Assembly: GCA_963210315.1 (NCBI GenBank)
Contig: OY723289.1
Coordinates: 2,046,001 to 2,110,000 of the forward strand
Direction of reading: 5' to 3'
Source of the DNA: Rhynchopus euleeides
Lineage: Eukaryota > Euglenozoa > Diplonemea > Diplonemida > Diplonemidae
Length of the DNA stretch: 64,000 bases
Every line of letters begins with the position of its first letter. The first letter of the stretch is position 1. Under the pieces are notes generated by a model. It searched no databases, was not told where the DNA came from, and was given only the letters and a program-made list of their open reading frames with translations. This document shows positions 37,187-48,264 of this stretch, piece by piece. Position numbers and translations under genes: made by a program.

Positions 37187-39991
37187 CCCACCCCCCCCCC
37201 CCCTCTCCCCCTCCTCCTCCCCCGGTTCACCCCAAAATTCCCTCTCCCCACGCTTCACTGCCCCACCCATTTGCATGATGGTTGGTTTTTCGACTTTGCG
37301 TGGGGTCCGCCGCCTCCCTGCCCTGTAGCGCTGTTCCATTCCGTCAAGTTCCGGCAGCAGCGGCAGCCACGAGCATACACAAGAGGAACTGCTCCTCACA
37401 GGGTAACGTGTTGGGGGGGGGCGGGGGGCGTGCATCGATCAAAGTTCTTCTAAAAACGCATCCATCCTGGGCAGAAAAACAAGAGTATACCCGGTGCGCC
37501 TTTCGCTCCAAAAGTGCAGAAAACGTCAGGACACTCAGCAATAGGGGCACAACTGACACTGTTTTTGGCACAGAGTGAGGGGTTTCCTCCCCTACCCTCG
37601 CCACGCCCACCGTTGATATGTCTGTGCGGAGATGCAGCAGATGCTGCATCGGATTCCGCTCAAAGGTGTGCCTTCCACTCAAACTTGATGAAAATTTCAA
37701 AAAAGAAAAACGATGAGACAAGAGAGAGGAAGAGAACACTATCATTTGACTAAAACCGTTCAAAATTTGTTCAAAATTCGCCGAAGCACACACCCGAACA
37801 CCCCCCACCCGGAAAACGGCTTGGCGGGTGTATGTGTGCAGTGGGGAGGTGGCGGGGAAAAAACCAAAGAATGGGGCTTTCGCCAGCTCTGTGAAAAGTC
37901 TGAATACAAAACGCATGGATCGGGATCCAGGTCCCTTTTTTGGGACCTGCTTTCCCAACCAAAAAGGAGAGTAAAACGCGGGCGTCGCTGCACTCTGTGT
38001 GCCGCCGTACGAAGATCGCACGAGCCACCCTCGTGTGATCGCATTAAACCCAACACACCGCCTCACCACCCGCTTCACGCACACTGGGTGTCAACTCCCC
38101 CACTCCGCTGTGCAAGAAAACGTATCCCCTCCCCTCCCCTCCCCCCTCCCTCCCTCCGACCACGAGCAGCCTGCGAGAACTTCGAAACTGCTCGGTGACA
38201 GCACCCTCCCCACTCCCCATCCCACGACCACCTACCCCACCTGCTTCTTTCTCTCTGTTCCAGACTTGAAGGAATATTCGCGTGGAGTGCCAGAGGGAGT
38301 GGCGCGGCAGCCCGGGCCCACCGGGAGGGCCGGGCGTTGCCGCAAGGCGGCCTTGTGTTGCCACAAGGCAAGAAAAATAAACTGAAAGGCCCCCGGGGGG
38401 GGTGGTTTTTTCCAAGTGAAGTGTGGGGGGGGGGGGGGTGGGGTGGGCGGGAAAACTGTGAAAAAATAACGCAAAAAAACGTCATCCCCCCCTTCCTCCC
38501 CCCCCCCCGTTCTCGAGAGCTCTCTCCCACACCACCTCCTCCTTCCCACCCTCTGTTCCCTTTTTGCCTCCGGCCGCATCGAAAAAGGCGACAACGCGAG
38601 CGGGTGGGGTCCATCGATGCCACGAGTTCGCTTGTTGTCTGACGGTGCGGTGGAATACCTTGGCATTCCTCTTTTTGGCAGGAGCCCCACACTTCCTCGT
38701 GGGGGATGCCACCCCTCTCCCAACAACCCCGATTCACGACGCAAATATCCTTGCCTGCTGTGCTGATGATGGCTCGACTGGAAGGCTGACGGCCTTCCAG
38801 TAACATGGCGCCAAAGATGGTCTGATTCCTACACCAGCCTTTGGTCGTTGAGGCGATATATAAATTCACATCAGAAGTGGCGGATCCCAGGGGTGTTTGC
38901 GATTGTGTGTAGGATTGGCGGGAGGGGGGAAATCGTTCAATGTTGGGAGGGGCCTTGGCTATGTGTCAAGTGCACACAGCTGTGTCAGAGAGACGCTGCT
39001 GTGCGGGGGGGGGGCGGCTCGTTCTTTACTGTGCTGTGCAGCGAAGGCGTGCCCGCCCCGCTCCCCTGTTCAAAAAAATCGTTCAAATCGGCGGGATTTT
39101 TTTGTCAAAAAAAATGCAGTGCGCATTAAGGCTGCTGGTCGTGTTCCCGAACAATAAAAAGATAAAGACAAATCCCACATGATTTGTGGGTGCCGCTGCC
39201 TGATTGTCTCGTCAGGTTTGGCGGCCTTTTCGCTATTCAAACTAAAACGTCGGCTGTGTGTGTGGCAGTGGAACCAGTGGCAAGAATAATAAAAGAAAAC
39301 GCAAATGAAAACGTGCGACCCAAAGTCTGAGTTACCCGGACGCCAGGGCCGAGGCTGTGCAATATTCAAACGGGATCAAACAAAAAAAGGCAAGGAAAAA
39401 ATAGCAACAAATAGTGTGGACGTCTCCGGGGGGAGGGGGGGGTGGACTTCCGATTGCAGCAATTCTTCAGCCAAATTCCGGAATTTGCTTGAAAAAAATG
39501 GTGCATTGCTAGGTCCTCCCCCTCACCCCCTTAGTCCTCGTGGGTATGGCATCGTGCTGAGAGAGATGTTGCCTCCCACTGAAAATAATACGGCCGCTGT
39601 GTCGGAGGTATTTTTTTTTTGCAACACAACACTGTCCGAAAATGGGGCGCATGCCTGGAGTTTACAGCCCTTCAGGCCACCGCCGTCGTGGAGATCTAAC
39701 ACGTGTCCAACCAAAGAAAATACTCGTCAAAAATGATGGGCACATTTCGCCCGCAAATCCCTCCCCACCCCACCCCCCTCGTTGTGTCCCACACCCCTCG
39801 CCCACACCCTCCGGTTTGTGCCTGCTGTGCTTCCAAGCCGGGGGGTGTGTGGCGGTGGGTGGCATGCTCTCCTCCCACCCCATCCCAAGGCCCAAAACCC
39901 CCACCCCACCCCCACCCCCCTCCCCCTGAAAGCCGACGACCCGTTTCTGCCCCCTTCTCTCCCCTCCCCTCCCCTCCCCACCCCCCCCCCC
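37187..39991. other. 2.8-kb region with no supported gene
   Basis: Poly-C/G tracts at 37190-37202, 37413-37426, 38426-38444, 38505-38517 and 39004-39012. Frames of 100-260 codons exist on both strands but are Pro/Gly/Arg-rich translations of these tracts. Confidence 0.45.
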
Positions 39992-39993
39992 TA

Positions 39994-41151
39994 GGGGGGG
40001 TCTACTGGGGGAAACATTGGCCAAATTTTGAGAAACACGTTTTTGACCCCAAAAAGGTCGTTCTAGTGCCAGAAAGTGCCCAATATACTCCGGAAACTCG
40101 TTTCCGCCCACTCCCAGGGGGTGGTATGCCCCCGACGATGCCGTTTTTAGCAACCAAAATTTTTGGGACAGAACTTGTACCTGGGCTGCACACCACAGGA
40201 CACATCAAGCAGAGCAAACACACCTCAACCTGCCAGATGCACAGAAGAACTGTTGTCGTTGATTGTTCTGAAACATAACAGCTTCTCGGTGCCCTCCAGA
40301 GGTCAAAAGCCAAGCCAATATGAGGTAATCGCGCCAGGAACAGTTGTGGGAGAAGTATGGTACAGTTCGTGTCCCATTTGACGCTGTTCTTGGGAGCTTA
40401 CGGCAGCTGGGTCTGTGTGGCACGGCGCATCCGTTGCCAGGGAGCGCGTCCTCGGGTGTGGTGCCTCACCTGCGAGCATGTGGCACAGGGACGCCATACG
40501 AGAGTCTCTCAGATGCCTCCTCTGATGGGAGGCAGCTGACTGGAACAGGCACCTGGTACAGCAGGCACGGGTACAAGAAGTGGCCCAGAAATAGCGCTCA
40601 GCAGAAGCGCAAAATTTTCCCGTCTCAGCTTCCAGCCCCAACTTCTGCTCAACGGTATTGTCGGGAAGTACTCAGGCATGGCTGCATTGTCAAATGGGAG
40701 GCTGATTGGGTGCCACAAATGACTGGATTGAGGAAGTCGACGGAGTCTACAGTTGAGATACGGGCCAGTCTCTCAAAGGAAGAGGAAACCAGACCTGATT
40801 GCTCTCGCCGACGAGCAGGGCGTTGTGCAGGGCGCAGTTCACGTACCAGAACTACGGACGGACCTCCTGAGGGCCATCCGGCGCCGCTGGCAGTCCCTGA
40901 GGGTGACACAAAGGGCAACAGCGGAAATAAGCAGACTGCACAAATAGCCCGAGGTACAAGTTCTGTCCCAAAAAATTTTGTTGCTAAAAAAAGCATCGTC
41001 GGGGGCATACCACCCCCTGGGAGGGGGCGGAAACGAGTTTCCGGAGCATATTGGGCACTTTCTGCCAGCAGAATCACCTTTTTAGGGTCAAAAACTCGTT
41101 TCTCAAAATTTGGCCAATGTACACGCTTTTTTAGGTGCAGTAGACCCCCCC
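39994..41151. mobile_element. Long-inverted-repeat TA element 2 in a poly-C tract (1158 bp)
   Basis: Begins GGGGGGTCTACTG and ends with its inverse, flanked by TA (39992-39993, 41152-41153) in a C run. The arms are about 200 bp. It is the same family as element 1 but inserted in the opposite sense: its left subterminal GGGGGAAACATTGGCC equals element 1's right end, and its right end CACGCTTTTTTAGGTGCA equals element 1's left end. Confidence 0.88.
40344..41020 (+). pseudogene. Zinc-ribbon protein of TA element 2, frameshifted
   Basis: Aligns with 36145-36849. It reads in register at the start (YGTVRVPFDAVL), shifts frame so that the zinc ribbon CQGARPRVWCLTCEHV appears in another frame (40357-40539), then returns to register at SDASSDGRQ. 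These two offsetting indels remove the ribbon from the product, so this copy is probably inactive. Confidence 0.5.
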
Positions 41152-41443
41152 TACCCCCCCCCCCCCGCCCTTTAGGTTCCCGAGGCTTTGGAGGAGAAGT
41201 CCCCCCTCCCCCCTGGATACGCTCTTTTTGAATTGGAGCGCTCCCCCCCCTTTTTTTCAAAAAAAAACAAACAGATTTTCTTACCTATCACACCCCCCCC
41301 CCCCCCCAACCCCCTCCTCCCAACAACACCCCTCCCCCCCTCCCTCCCTCTCCCCTTTGTCTGCTTGCTTATTCTCCATTGCGGAGACAAATCTTGTCAT
41401 ATTTCCTTACCCTGTCCCCTGTCCCCTGCCCCCCCCCCCCCTA

Positions 41444-41887
41444 GGGCAGTGGTGGCAGCGTACGGCCGTACGGTACGCGTACGCGTACGCCGTACGCACT
41501 TTCTGAAAATCGCGCTGCGTACGCGTACGCAGATTTTGCGTACGGCTGGTATTCCAGGTCTCTCAGCACACAGTAGGCCACCCAGCGGGTGGCTGGGCCC
41601 TGGCCTTTGATCTTGCCTTTCACAGATGGTTCCTTGCCGCGCACGTGGCGAATAACTCGCAACACCTGCAAGTACACCCGCAATCATACTGCAAAAGGTA
41701 CCACTTCCGACTGGAAGGCTCGAAGGCTGCCCCTGGTACACCTGAGTTCGACTGTTGGATTTGGTGTGCGGCCATGGCCGTCTCCTGTGCTCCATAGACT
41801 GCCGTACGCAGCGCCGTACGCGTACGCGTACGCCGTACGCACTTTTTGAAAATCACGCTGCGTACGCGTACGCAGCCACCACTGCCC
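41444..41887. mobile_element. TA element 3 with GTACGC-repeat arms (444 bp)
   Basis: Begins GGGCAGTGGTGGC and ends GCCACCACTGCCC, flanked by TA (41442-41443, 41888-41889). The arms of about 90 bp consist of overlapping GTACGC/GCGTAC palindromes and contain CACTTT(C/T)TGAAAATC. The centre of about 260 bp has no recognisable gene. The right-hand TA is shared with element 4. Confidence 0.85.
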
Positions 41888-41889
41888 TA

Positions 41890-43037
41890 GGGGGGGTCAA
41901 ATGCCCCCCCTTTTACGTGGATAAACACGATTTTTCAAAAAACCGGCGCAGAGGCCCCAAAGCCCCCGTAAACCCTCCAAACCCCCCCAGATCGGTCCGG
42001 AAACCCATCGAACCCCACTTTTCCACCATTCCGGGCACCTCAGGTGCCCGAATTGGGGTACCTAAATTTTGTGCCACCGTTTGGTACCGTACAGTGCCAC
42101 TGTGTGGGAGGTTGGAAAAGAAAATGCCCCAACACACCACATCTGAGGGTTGCAATGCATGTTGCTTGCCAACCACGTCATCCGGTGGGTGTCAGGCGCT
42201 ATGTAGGTGGCATCAGCCAGGTCTTCGATGTGTTCTGGCTTGTATATGTACCTCCCTGCCTGCGGCACAGGCACTGCCTTTGTCCCCCACACCAGCCACA
42301 GAGAGCGTATTGTACTCGGTCCACGGTTGCTGATTCATTGTGATGCGTTGTATCCTCGAGTGAACATCACACACTAGTGGCACCACCACCCGCCATCCGA
42401 GAGCTGTATTGACTTTGCGCGCTTCCGTTGCATTCACCTCGCCACGCATATTGCACTGTTCAGTATCAGTGCTCTTGGGCCAGGCAAAGTAGACCGCAGC
42501 AACTACCAATTCTGCACAATGGGTACCACGACAGCGCACTTCGTGTGTTCCCGGAATGTACAGCTCGTGTTGCAACAGTCGTTGTCAACACATCCCGGTT
42601 GTGGAGCACTGCTGCACAGGAATCACACGACCATCTGGACTTGTTCCGTACCTACAGGCAGCCTCCCGGTGCATGGTGACAGGGAGGTACATATACAAGC
42701 CAGAACACATCGAAGACCTGGCTGATGCCACCTACATAGCGCCTGACACCCACCGGATGACGTGGTTGGCAAGCAACATGCATTGCAACCCTCAGATGTG
42801 GTGTGTTGGGGCATTTTCTTTTCCAACCTCCCACACAGTGGCACTGTACGGTACCAAACGGTGGCACAAAATTTAGGTACCCCAATTCGGGCACCTGAGG
42901 TGCCCGGAATGGTGGAAAAGTGGGGTTCGATGGGTTTCCGGACCGATCTGGGGGGGTTTGGAGGGTTTACGGGGGCTTTGGGGCCTCTGCGCCGGTTTTT
43001 TGAAAAATCGTGTTTGTCACCCCCATTTGACCCCCCC
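41890..43037. mobile_element. TA element 4 with arms of about 370 bp (1148 bp)
   Basis: Begins GGGGGGTCAAATG and ends with the inverse, flanked by TA (41888-41889, 43038-43039). The arms 41890-42262 and about 42672-43037 are near-perfect inverted copies. The unique centre is about 410 bp; its frames show scattered Cys/His pairs but no recognisable domain. Because its left TA is also the right TA of element 3, one of the two inserted exactly at the other's edge. Confidence 0.87.
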
Positions 43038-43039
43038 TA

Positions 43040-44698
43040 CCCCCCCCCCCCCCCCCCACCCCCGCACCCCCCTCCCATCACCCCTCCCGACTGACTACGG
43101 ATGACGTTTCCTGCCCCCTGCCCCCCCACCCCCACCCCCCCACCCCCCTAGCACGCCCTTATCTCTCTGTCGAGATCTCTTCTCACGTATACTTTAAGGT
43201 GGTGTGAATACTCCCGTGATTCACTGAAAAAAAGGTTATTCACACGCACTCTTTCTTCCTTCTTCTTCTTCTTCTTCACGACGCAGTCGTGTTCATCTCC
43301 CCTATCCTTCCCCCCCCCCCTCCAACACACCTGTTCCATAATCTATTTCATCACGATGGTGATGATTTTTCCCCCCAAGCCCCCTCCCCCCCCTCCCATC
43401 ACCCCCCTCTTTAGGCGGATCGTGGTGGTGTTGGTTTTGCCTATTGGCAGGTAGGTTCGCACACCCCGCCACACACACCCCCTCCGCCCCCCCGCCCCCT
43501 TCGGTTATATATGTGCGACATGAATCTGGCCACAAACAAACTGCGGGTCCTGTCTTTATTTTTTGCCTTTAGAGTGTGCAGCGCGGTGGAATCCGTTGTC
43601 AAGAGCAGGGGGGGGTCTTGGCGAGTCGTTTCCACTCGTGCTGCAAAGAATGAGTCACGTGTGTGTGTCTGTTCACATGAATCCTTTTAAAATAGTGTCG
43701 ACATGGCGTGGGGTCCTGGGTCTGGGCGGCGCGTTGTATCCAGAGCCGCAGGCAGGGGTGGGGGAAGGCCAGGAAGCACCGCCATGTCGTGACTCCCTCC
43801 CGACCATTTGAACGCAACCTCGAAAATACTGCTTCTTTGTTTTTTGTTTTGCTAGAAAACGCCTTGGTGGAGAATGAGGGGCCCCCCACCAGGCCCAAAA
43901 CGATCTGAAAAAAATATTGAAGCCACGGAAAAAATATTGAAGTCACTGCCTGGTCGTCGCTACCAATAATAAGTGGAGGTGGGGTGTCAATGGGCGGATC
44001 GGCACCAACATGTCTCTTGGCAGTGCACACAATGGGAGGGCAATCCGAGGACAATAATGTATATCTTGTGGGTATTGTCCCCAAATAGGCGACATCAGGC
44101 AATGTCCCCAATTTGCGGGTCCATCGGGGCGACCAGAAGAACCCAAAACAGCACTCTCCCCCGCCCCCCCCCCCCTCAAGAAATTGTCCCAAAATCCTCG
44201 TTGAAATCACCCCCACCTCGATCCAAGCCTTCAAATCGTTCAACCGAGCCACAGAAACCACAAGAAAGTGCCTCAGAGAGAGTGCTCCGAACTCTCCGTC
44301 CCCCTGAAGCCCTATGGCACCCTCCCACATCCCCTCCTTGCGTGGCGTGCAGAGGCACGCCACGCAACGGGGTGTGGGGGGGAGCCCATCCCGGCTGCGC
44401 AGGGGCAGGGGCGCTTATCTCGACAGCACCCTGGGGTCTGTTGTGTGTGTGGGGGGCGGCAGCGTGGGGGAGGGGCCAAACGTTAGAGCTCGCTCTGTGT
44501 GAGCTCTGTGCTGCCCTGCCGCTCAACAAAGAAGAGATTCACAGGTGGGGCCTGTGGAGTGGCCTTCCGCTCTTTGGGTCTTTTGGGGTATATTTATTTT
44601 CCCCGCCGAGAAAATTATCCCGTGTGCCCATCCTGTGCCCATCAAATGGGCTCAGGCCTGAAAATGGATCGAAGGCTGCCTGCCCACCCCCCCCCCCA
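43040..44698. other. C-rich region with no supported gene
   Basis: Long C tracts (43040-43056, 43310-43320, 44165-44178, 44687-44697) and a TTC microsatellite (43254-43277). No frame with a recognisable domain. Confidence 0.45.
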
Positions 44699-46478
44699 TT
44701 GTTGTTAGCCCCCATTTAAAACTTTACGTTTTAAACGTTTTAAATGTTTTAAATGTTTTAAATTAAAACGCGTTTTAAATTAATTTAAAACGGAGTTTAA
44801 AACGGGGGTTAAAACAGGGCGTTTCTGTGGTGTTTTCACACCAAAAAAAAAATTCGGCCAAAAAAAAATTTCCATGCCCCCTGAGGCCCCCCAGCTCATA
44901 TTCTGGGTGATTATTCCTGCATTCCTGTCACAGCGGACACATTATTGGTGGAAAATAGGTGGCACTGACGTTGTGGTGAGGGTTGCATCAATCGCACCGG
45001 CATCAGTTGGCACACCCCCTCCGTTGTTCTCAGGAATAATGCAGTTTGACATCAGCATATTTCTGGAGTGTCGAATCTTCATCTTGCATCACTCGATGTG
45101 CACCCTTTTGAGCTGAATCCATGATACAAAGTCGCAGGTTGAAGGCCGATCACCATGATGGGGGTGGCAATGGACCCAGCGAACTCCATCAGCTCCTTCG
45201 ACAGTCCTGGAAGCACCTTCTGGAAAAGTTGCACAGTTCCAGTTGCCACCTGGAGCCTACCTTTGGCCTGCCCCTCTTTGAGAGGAGCATATCTGTATTC
45301 TCTTTACTCTCCTATGGACGCCCGACTTCTCTGATCGAGAGAAGCCTACAAAAGGCGTAACCATCCTCGTCATGTATTCTTTGCCTCCAACTTTCACTTT
45401 TGCAGAACGGATCCCGATGAACTCCAAACAGGAAGTGCAGCCAGCTTCATCACGGCTGTGTTCAACAAGACAGCCAGGTGATGTTGTTGCTGTCAGAACG
45501 ATGGTTGCAGCACTCGGCTGCGCCCCACCTGGGGTTGCTCTGGCTGTTGCCAAGCTAGTGTTTGGGACAATTATTGATCACCTAGCCATTCTCTCGGCAC
45601 CCTAATGATCGTGGGTAGGCAGCAGGAACCTGCACTCTGGGGGGACGTCATCGATGAGTTTCTTTGAAGAAAGCCGGCGGCTACCGCTGGAGTTAAGGTC
45701 CGAAGGGGTCAGTACCACGGGCGCCACACCGCTCGTGTTGGGCATCGGGTTTCGGTGAAGGCGGGGGCGCTGAGAAAGCGAAATGTACGTAACAAGCAAT
45801 GATCAACCATACACCAGCAAGTCAAACAGGCACCACCGTTGGATCGTTCGTGCACCCGAGTCTGTACTGTACCATCCTGAATCTTTTCTGGGTGATTGTC
45901 AACGATGAGGGCATGAGCTTGCGTCAGGGTGAGCAGAGGAACGGGTTGAGGCCAGGGTGAATGGAGGGTGAAAAGTAGCCCACTTCACCAGGAGGCGAAT
46001 TTTCGCAGAAAGCCCTGCCACACAGCTGCGTTTGCCTGATCATGCTCAAAAGGCCTGCAATAGGCTATTTCACACAGGGAATTTGTTCACCCATTTGGGA
46101 CCCCCAGGGAGCCTCAAAATTGGATTTTTTTGCCGAAGATGGCCTCAGATGGCCCAAAACGATCAATTTTGGGTTCCAGAAAAAAAATCGAAAAGTCTCC
46201 CCCTACACGGTGGACTCCAGCGGGGGTAGGGTAACCCTTTTCGGGAGTCTCAACTAGGGGGAGTCCAACTCCCGCTAGCGGGAGTATAGACTCCCGCTAG
46301 CGGGAGTCTATACTCCCGCTAGGGGGAGTCTGACTCCCCCTAGCGGGAGTCTTTTCACCTATTTTCACTCATTTTTCCCATGATACCTATGCAATGTGGC
46401 ACTCGTCACTGAAGTACAGCCACACCAAACGAAACGGACGTTTCCACCCATCCCAGCTCGCAGACCTGATTCACAAAA

Positions 46479-46859
46479 ATGGGGAAGACGGCAACGAAGC
46501 CGGCAGCGAAGCCGGCGGCAAAGTCGATTAAGAAGAAGAAGAGCGCAGAGAGTCCCGAGGCTGCGGAGGCGACGAACATTGTGCATGATTTTTGCACGGC
46601 CTTCCCTGTTAAAAAAGGGGGCAGTGTGCTGACACTGGGATCCATTAGAAGGCTCCTAGCAACGGTGTTGAGCAAGGAGCTCCACCAGCACAGCACCCAG
46701 GTGGCCAACGCAATCATCGCCATGTCTTCCCTGACATGGATAAGTTCGCTGTCAGGGAAGTCGCAACGATGCGGAAGGAGGGCGCTCTCCGTCATATACA
46801 AGGTGGAGGCGAAGTATGGCAAGGTGCAGGATACAAACGTGTCGTCGGGGGCAGCCTGA
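46479..46859 (+). CDS. Lysine-rich, histone H2B-like protein of the TA-type element (copy 3)
   Basis: 126 residues. The N-terminal 24 residues are a Lys/Ala/Pro tail (KPAAKPAAKSIKKKK) like that of H2B. Residues 33-38 (NIVHDF) and 50-79 align without gaps, apart from a seven-residue deletion between them, to the H2B alpha2-alpha3-alphaC region. Matching positions include V35, D37, L51, T52, I56, L64, E67, L68 and H71, reproducing L-T-x3-I ... L-x2-E-L-x2-H. The usual alpha1 helix is missing and the C-terminal 40 residues are extra. The frame starts in good context (AAAATGGGG) and is conserved in three copies. It probably binds DNA or chromatin; homology to H2B is inference and needs a profile search. 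Confidence 0.55.
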   Translation: MGKTATKPAAKPAAKSIKKKKSAESPEAAEATNIVHDFCTAFPVKKGGSVLTLGSIRRLLATVLSKELHQHSTQVANAIIAMSSLTWISSLSGKSQRCGRRALSVIYKVEAKYGKVQDTNVSSGAA

Positions 46860-47008
46860 AGCCGCGAATGATCGCGACACGGGCGTACGGCTTGGCACCG
46901 TGGGTCTGGATAGATGCTGGAGTTCGGCCGGGTGAAACCGGAAGTCGCAGCAAAATTTGCCCCCCCAGATTTCTTCCTCAAACCCACCCGTGGGCTGATC
47001 CGGCCTTG

Positions 47009-47110
47009 CACGGTGGACTCCAGCGGGGGTAGGGTACCACTACCGGGTTTAACCCTTTTCGGGAGTCTCAACTAGGGGGAGTCCAACTCCCGCTAGCGGG
47101 AGTATAGATC
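47009..47110 (+). promoter_or_regulatory. Internal end-repeat between the two element genes
   Basis: Repeats the first 100 bp of the element (CACGGTGGACTCCAGCGG through the first ACTCCCGCTAGCGGGAGT) in the same direction, plus a 14-nt variant around GGTACCACTACCGG. It either marks the fusion of two once separate elements or serves as a promoter, since each gene follows one such repeat. Equivalent position in copy 1 ends at 8156. Confidence 0.6.
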
Positions 47111-47124
47111 AGCAGTGGGCAACA

Positions 47125-48264
47125 ATGAGGCGATGCGGGGGGCGAGGGCACCGATGCTCACTGTGCGACATCCCAGAAGAACGCTGGTATCAACAGGTGC
47201 ATCGATACCCGCACCTGACTCTCTCTGAGATGAAAGAGGCTGGCTACCCCTCCCTCTTGGCAGGTGTGCTTCCCAATGCCCGCTACGTCACCCCAGCACT
47301 CCATGACTGCAAGGGGCTCGCCATGCGGCTGATCAGGGTACTGGATGAGACAACAAAAAAAATATTCGACAAGACCTGTACAAACCTTGCACTGAATGTG
47401 TCGCAGAATGGGACAGGTGCTCAGTTCCGGAAGGTCGTGCTTGCCATGTCACAGGACACCACCTACAAGGGCTTGTTCCGCTACCTCTTTGTCTCCCTTG
47501 CAGACCTCATGCATTTCCAGTATGCAGACATCCCCTGGCGCTTCTGGGGATGCAAGGATGAGTCAGCCCGGATTCCCTTCTTGCGTGCTCGGATCTCAGG
47601 GCATATATTTCACTGGTTGATGGAGCATGCCGAAAAGGGATCAACGCGCAATGCCTACGTACACAGTCTCCATCATTGGTGGGCTCCAGAAGATGCAGTG
47701 CCTCTGCAGAACAACGACGAATTTGAAGAAGCAGAGAACGGACATCGCAAGAAAGATGCCGTTACAATCGCCAGCTCCGCAACTTACGAGAGAGATCTTG
47801 CGATGGCAGAAGAGAAGCGGCGCGCATCGGGCATGCCTTGGAAGGTTGCGCACCTGTCGCAGGACGGGATCCTCGGGTATAGAGAAGTCATCCTGTGTCC
47901 GTGTCTGCACACCCGACACGCTCATAGATTGGCTGTGTATGTTCTTTGCACACAGTTGACACAGCTGCAGAAGGGGTTTGTGCACTGCAACACACAGGAC
48001 TTCGTTGAACCCATCAGCGCGCCCTACTTCCTGTTCCGGTTCCCCGAAGGACACCGCAAATTATCGCTCTGCTTGTGCAAAATGCCAATCCCGCTGGGGG
48101 CGACTTTCACACCATTCGTGTCATCCGAGGCGACTTTGAGCACGCTTGACCAACGCGCACAGCAGGAGGGGGATGACAGTTCTGACGAAGAAGATGAGGC
48201 CTGCAGGATGGCTTGTCTTGCCCAAGGTGTAACACAACTACGACAGGCGATGGCCGCACTTTGA
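47125..48264 (+). CDS. Intact 379-residue C2H2 protein of the TA-type element, unrecognised
   Basis: Only intact copy of three. Near the N terminus C11-x2-C14-x11-H26-x3-H30 fits a C2H2 finger. The middle is rich in Trp, His and aromatic residues with a segment TPALHDCKGLAMRLI and a later CPCLHTRHAH cluster. The C terminus has an acidic patch DDSSDEEDE. By position and conservation it is the candidate transposase, but I cannot place a D-D-E/D or tyrosine recombinase motif. The start ATG at 47125 lies just after an internal copy of the element's end repeat, which may act as its promoter. An A run of eight at 47344-47351 is where the other two copies lost a base. Confidence 0.65.
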   Translation: MRRCGGRGHRCSLCDIPEERWYQQVHRYPHLTLSEMKEAGYPSLLAGVLPNARYVTPALHDCKGLAMRLIRVLDETTKKIFDKTCTNLALNVSQNGTGAQFRKVVLAMSQDTTYKGLFRYLFVSLADLMHFQYADIPWRFWGCKDESARIPFLRARISGHIFHWLMEHAEKGSTRNAYVHSLHHWWAPEDAVPLQNNDEFEEAENGHRKKDAVTIASSATYERDLAMAEEKRRASGMPWKVAHLSQDGILGYREVILCPCLHTRHAHRLAVYVLCTQLTQLQKGFVHCNTQDFVEPISAPYFLFRFPEGHRKLSLCLCKMPIPLGATFTPFVSSEATLSTLDQRAQQEGDDSSDEEDEACRMACLAQGVTQLRQAMAAL

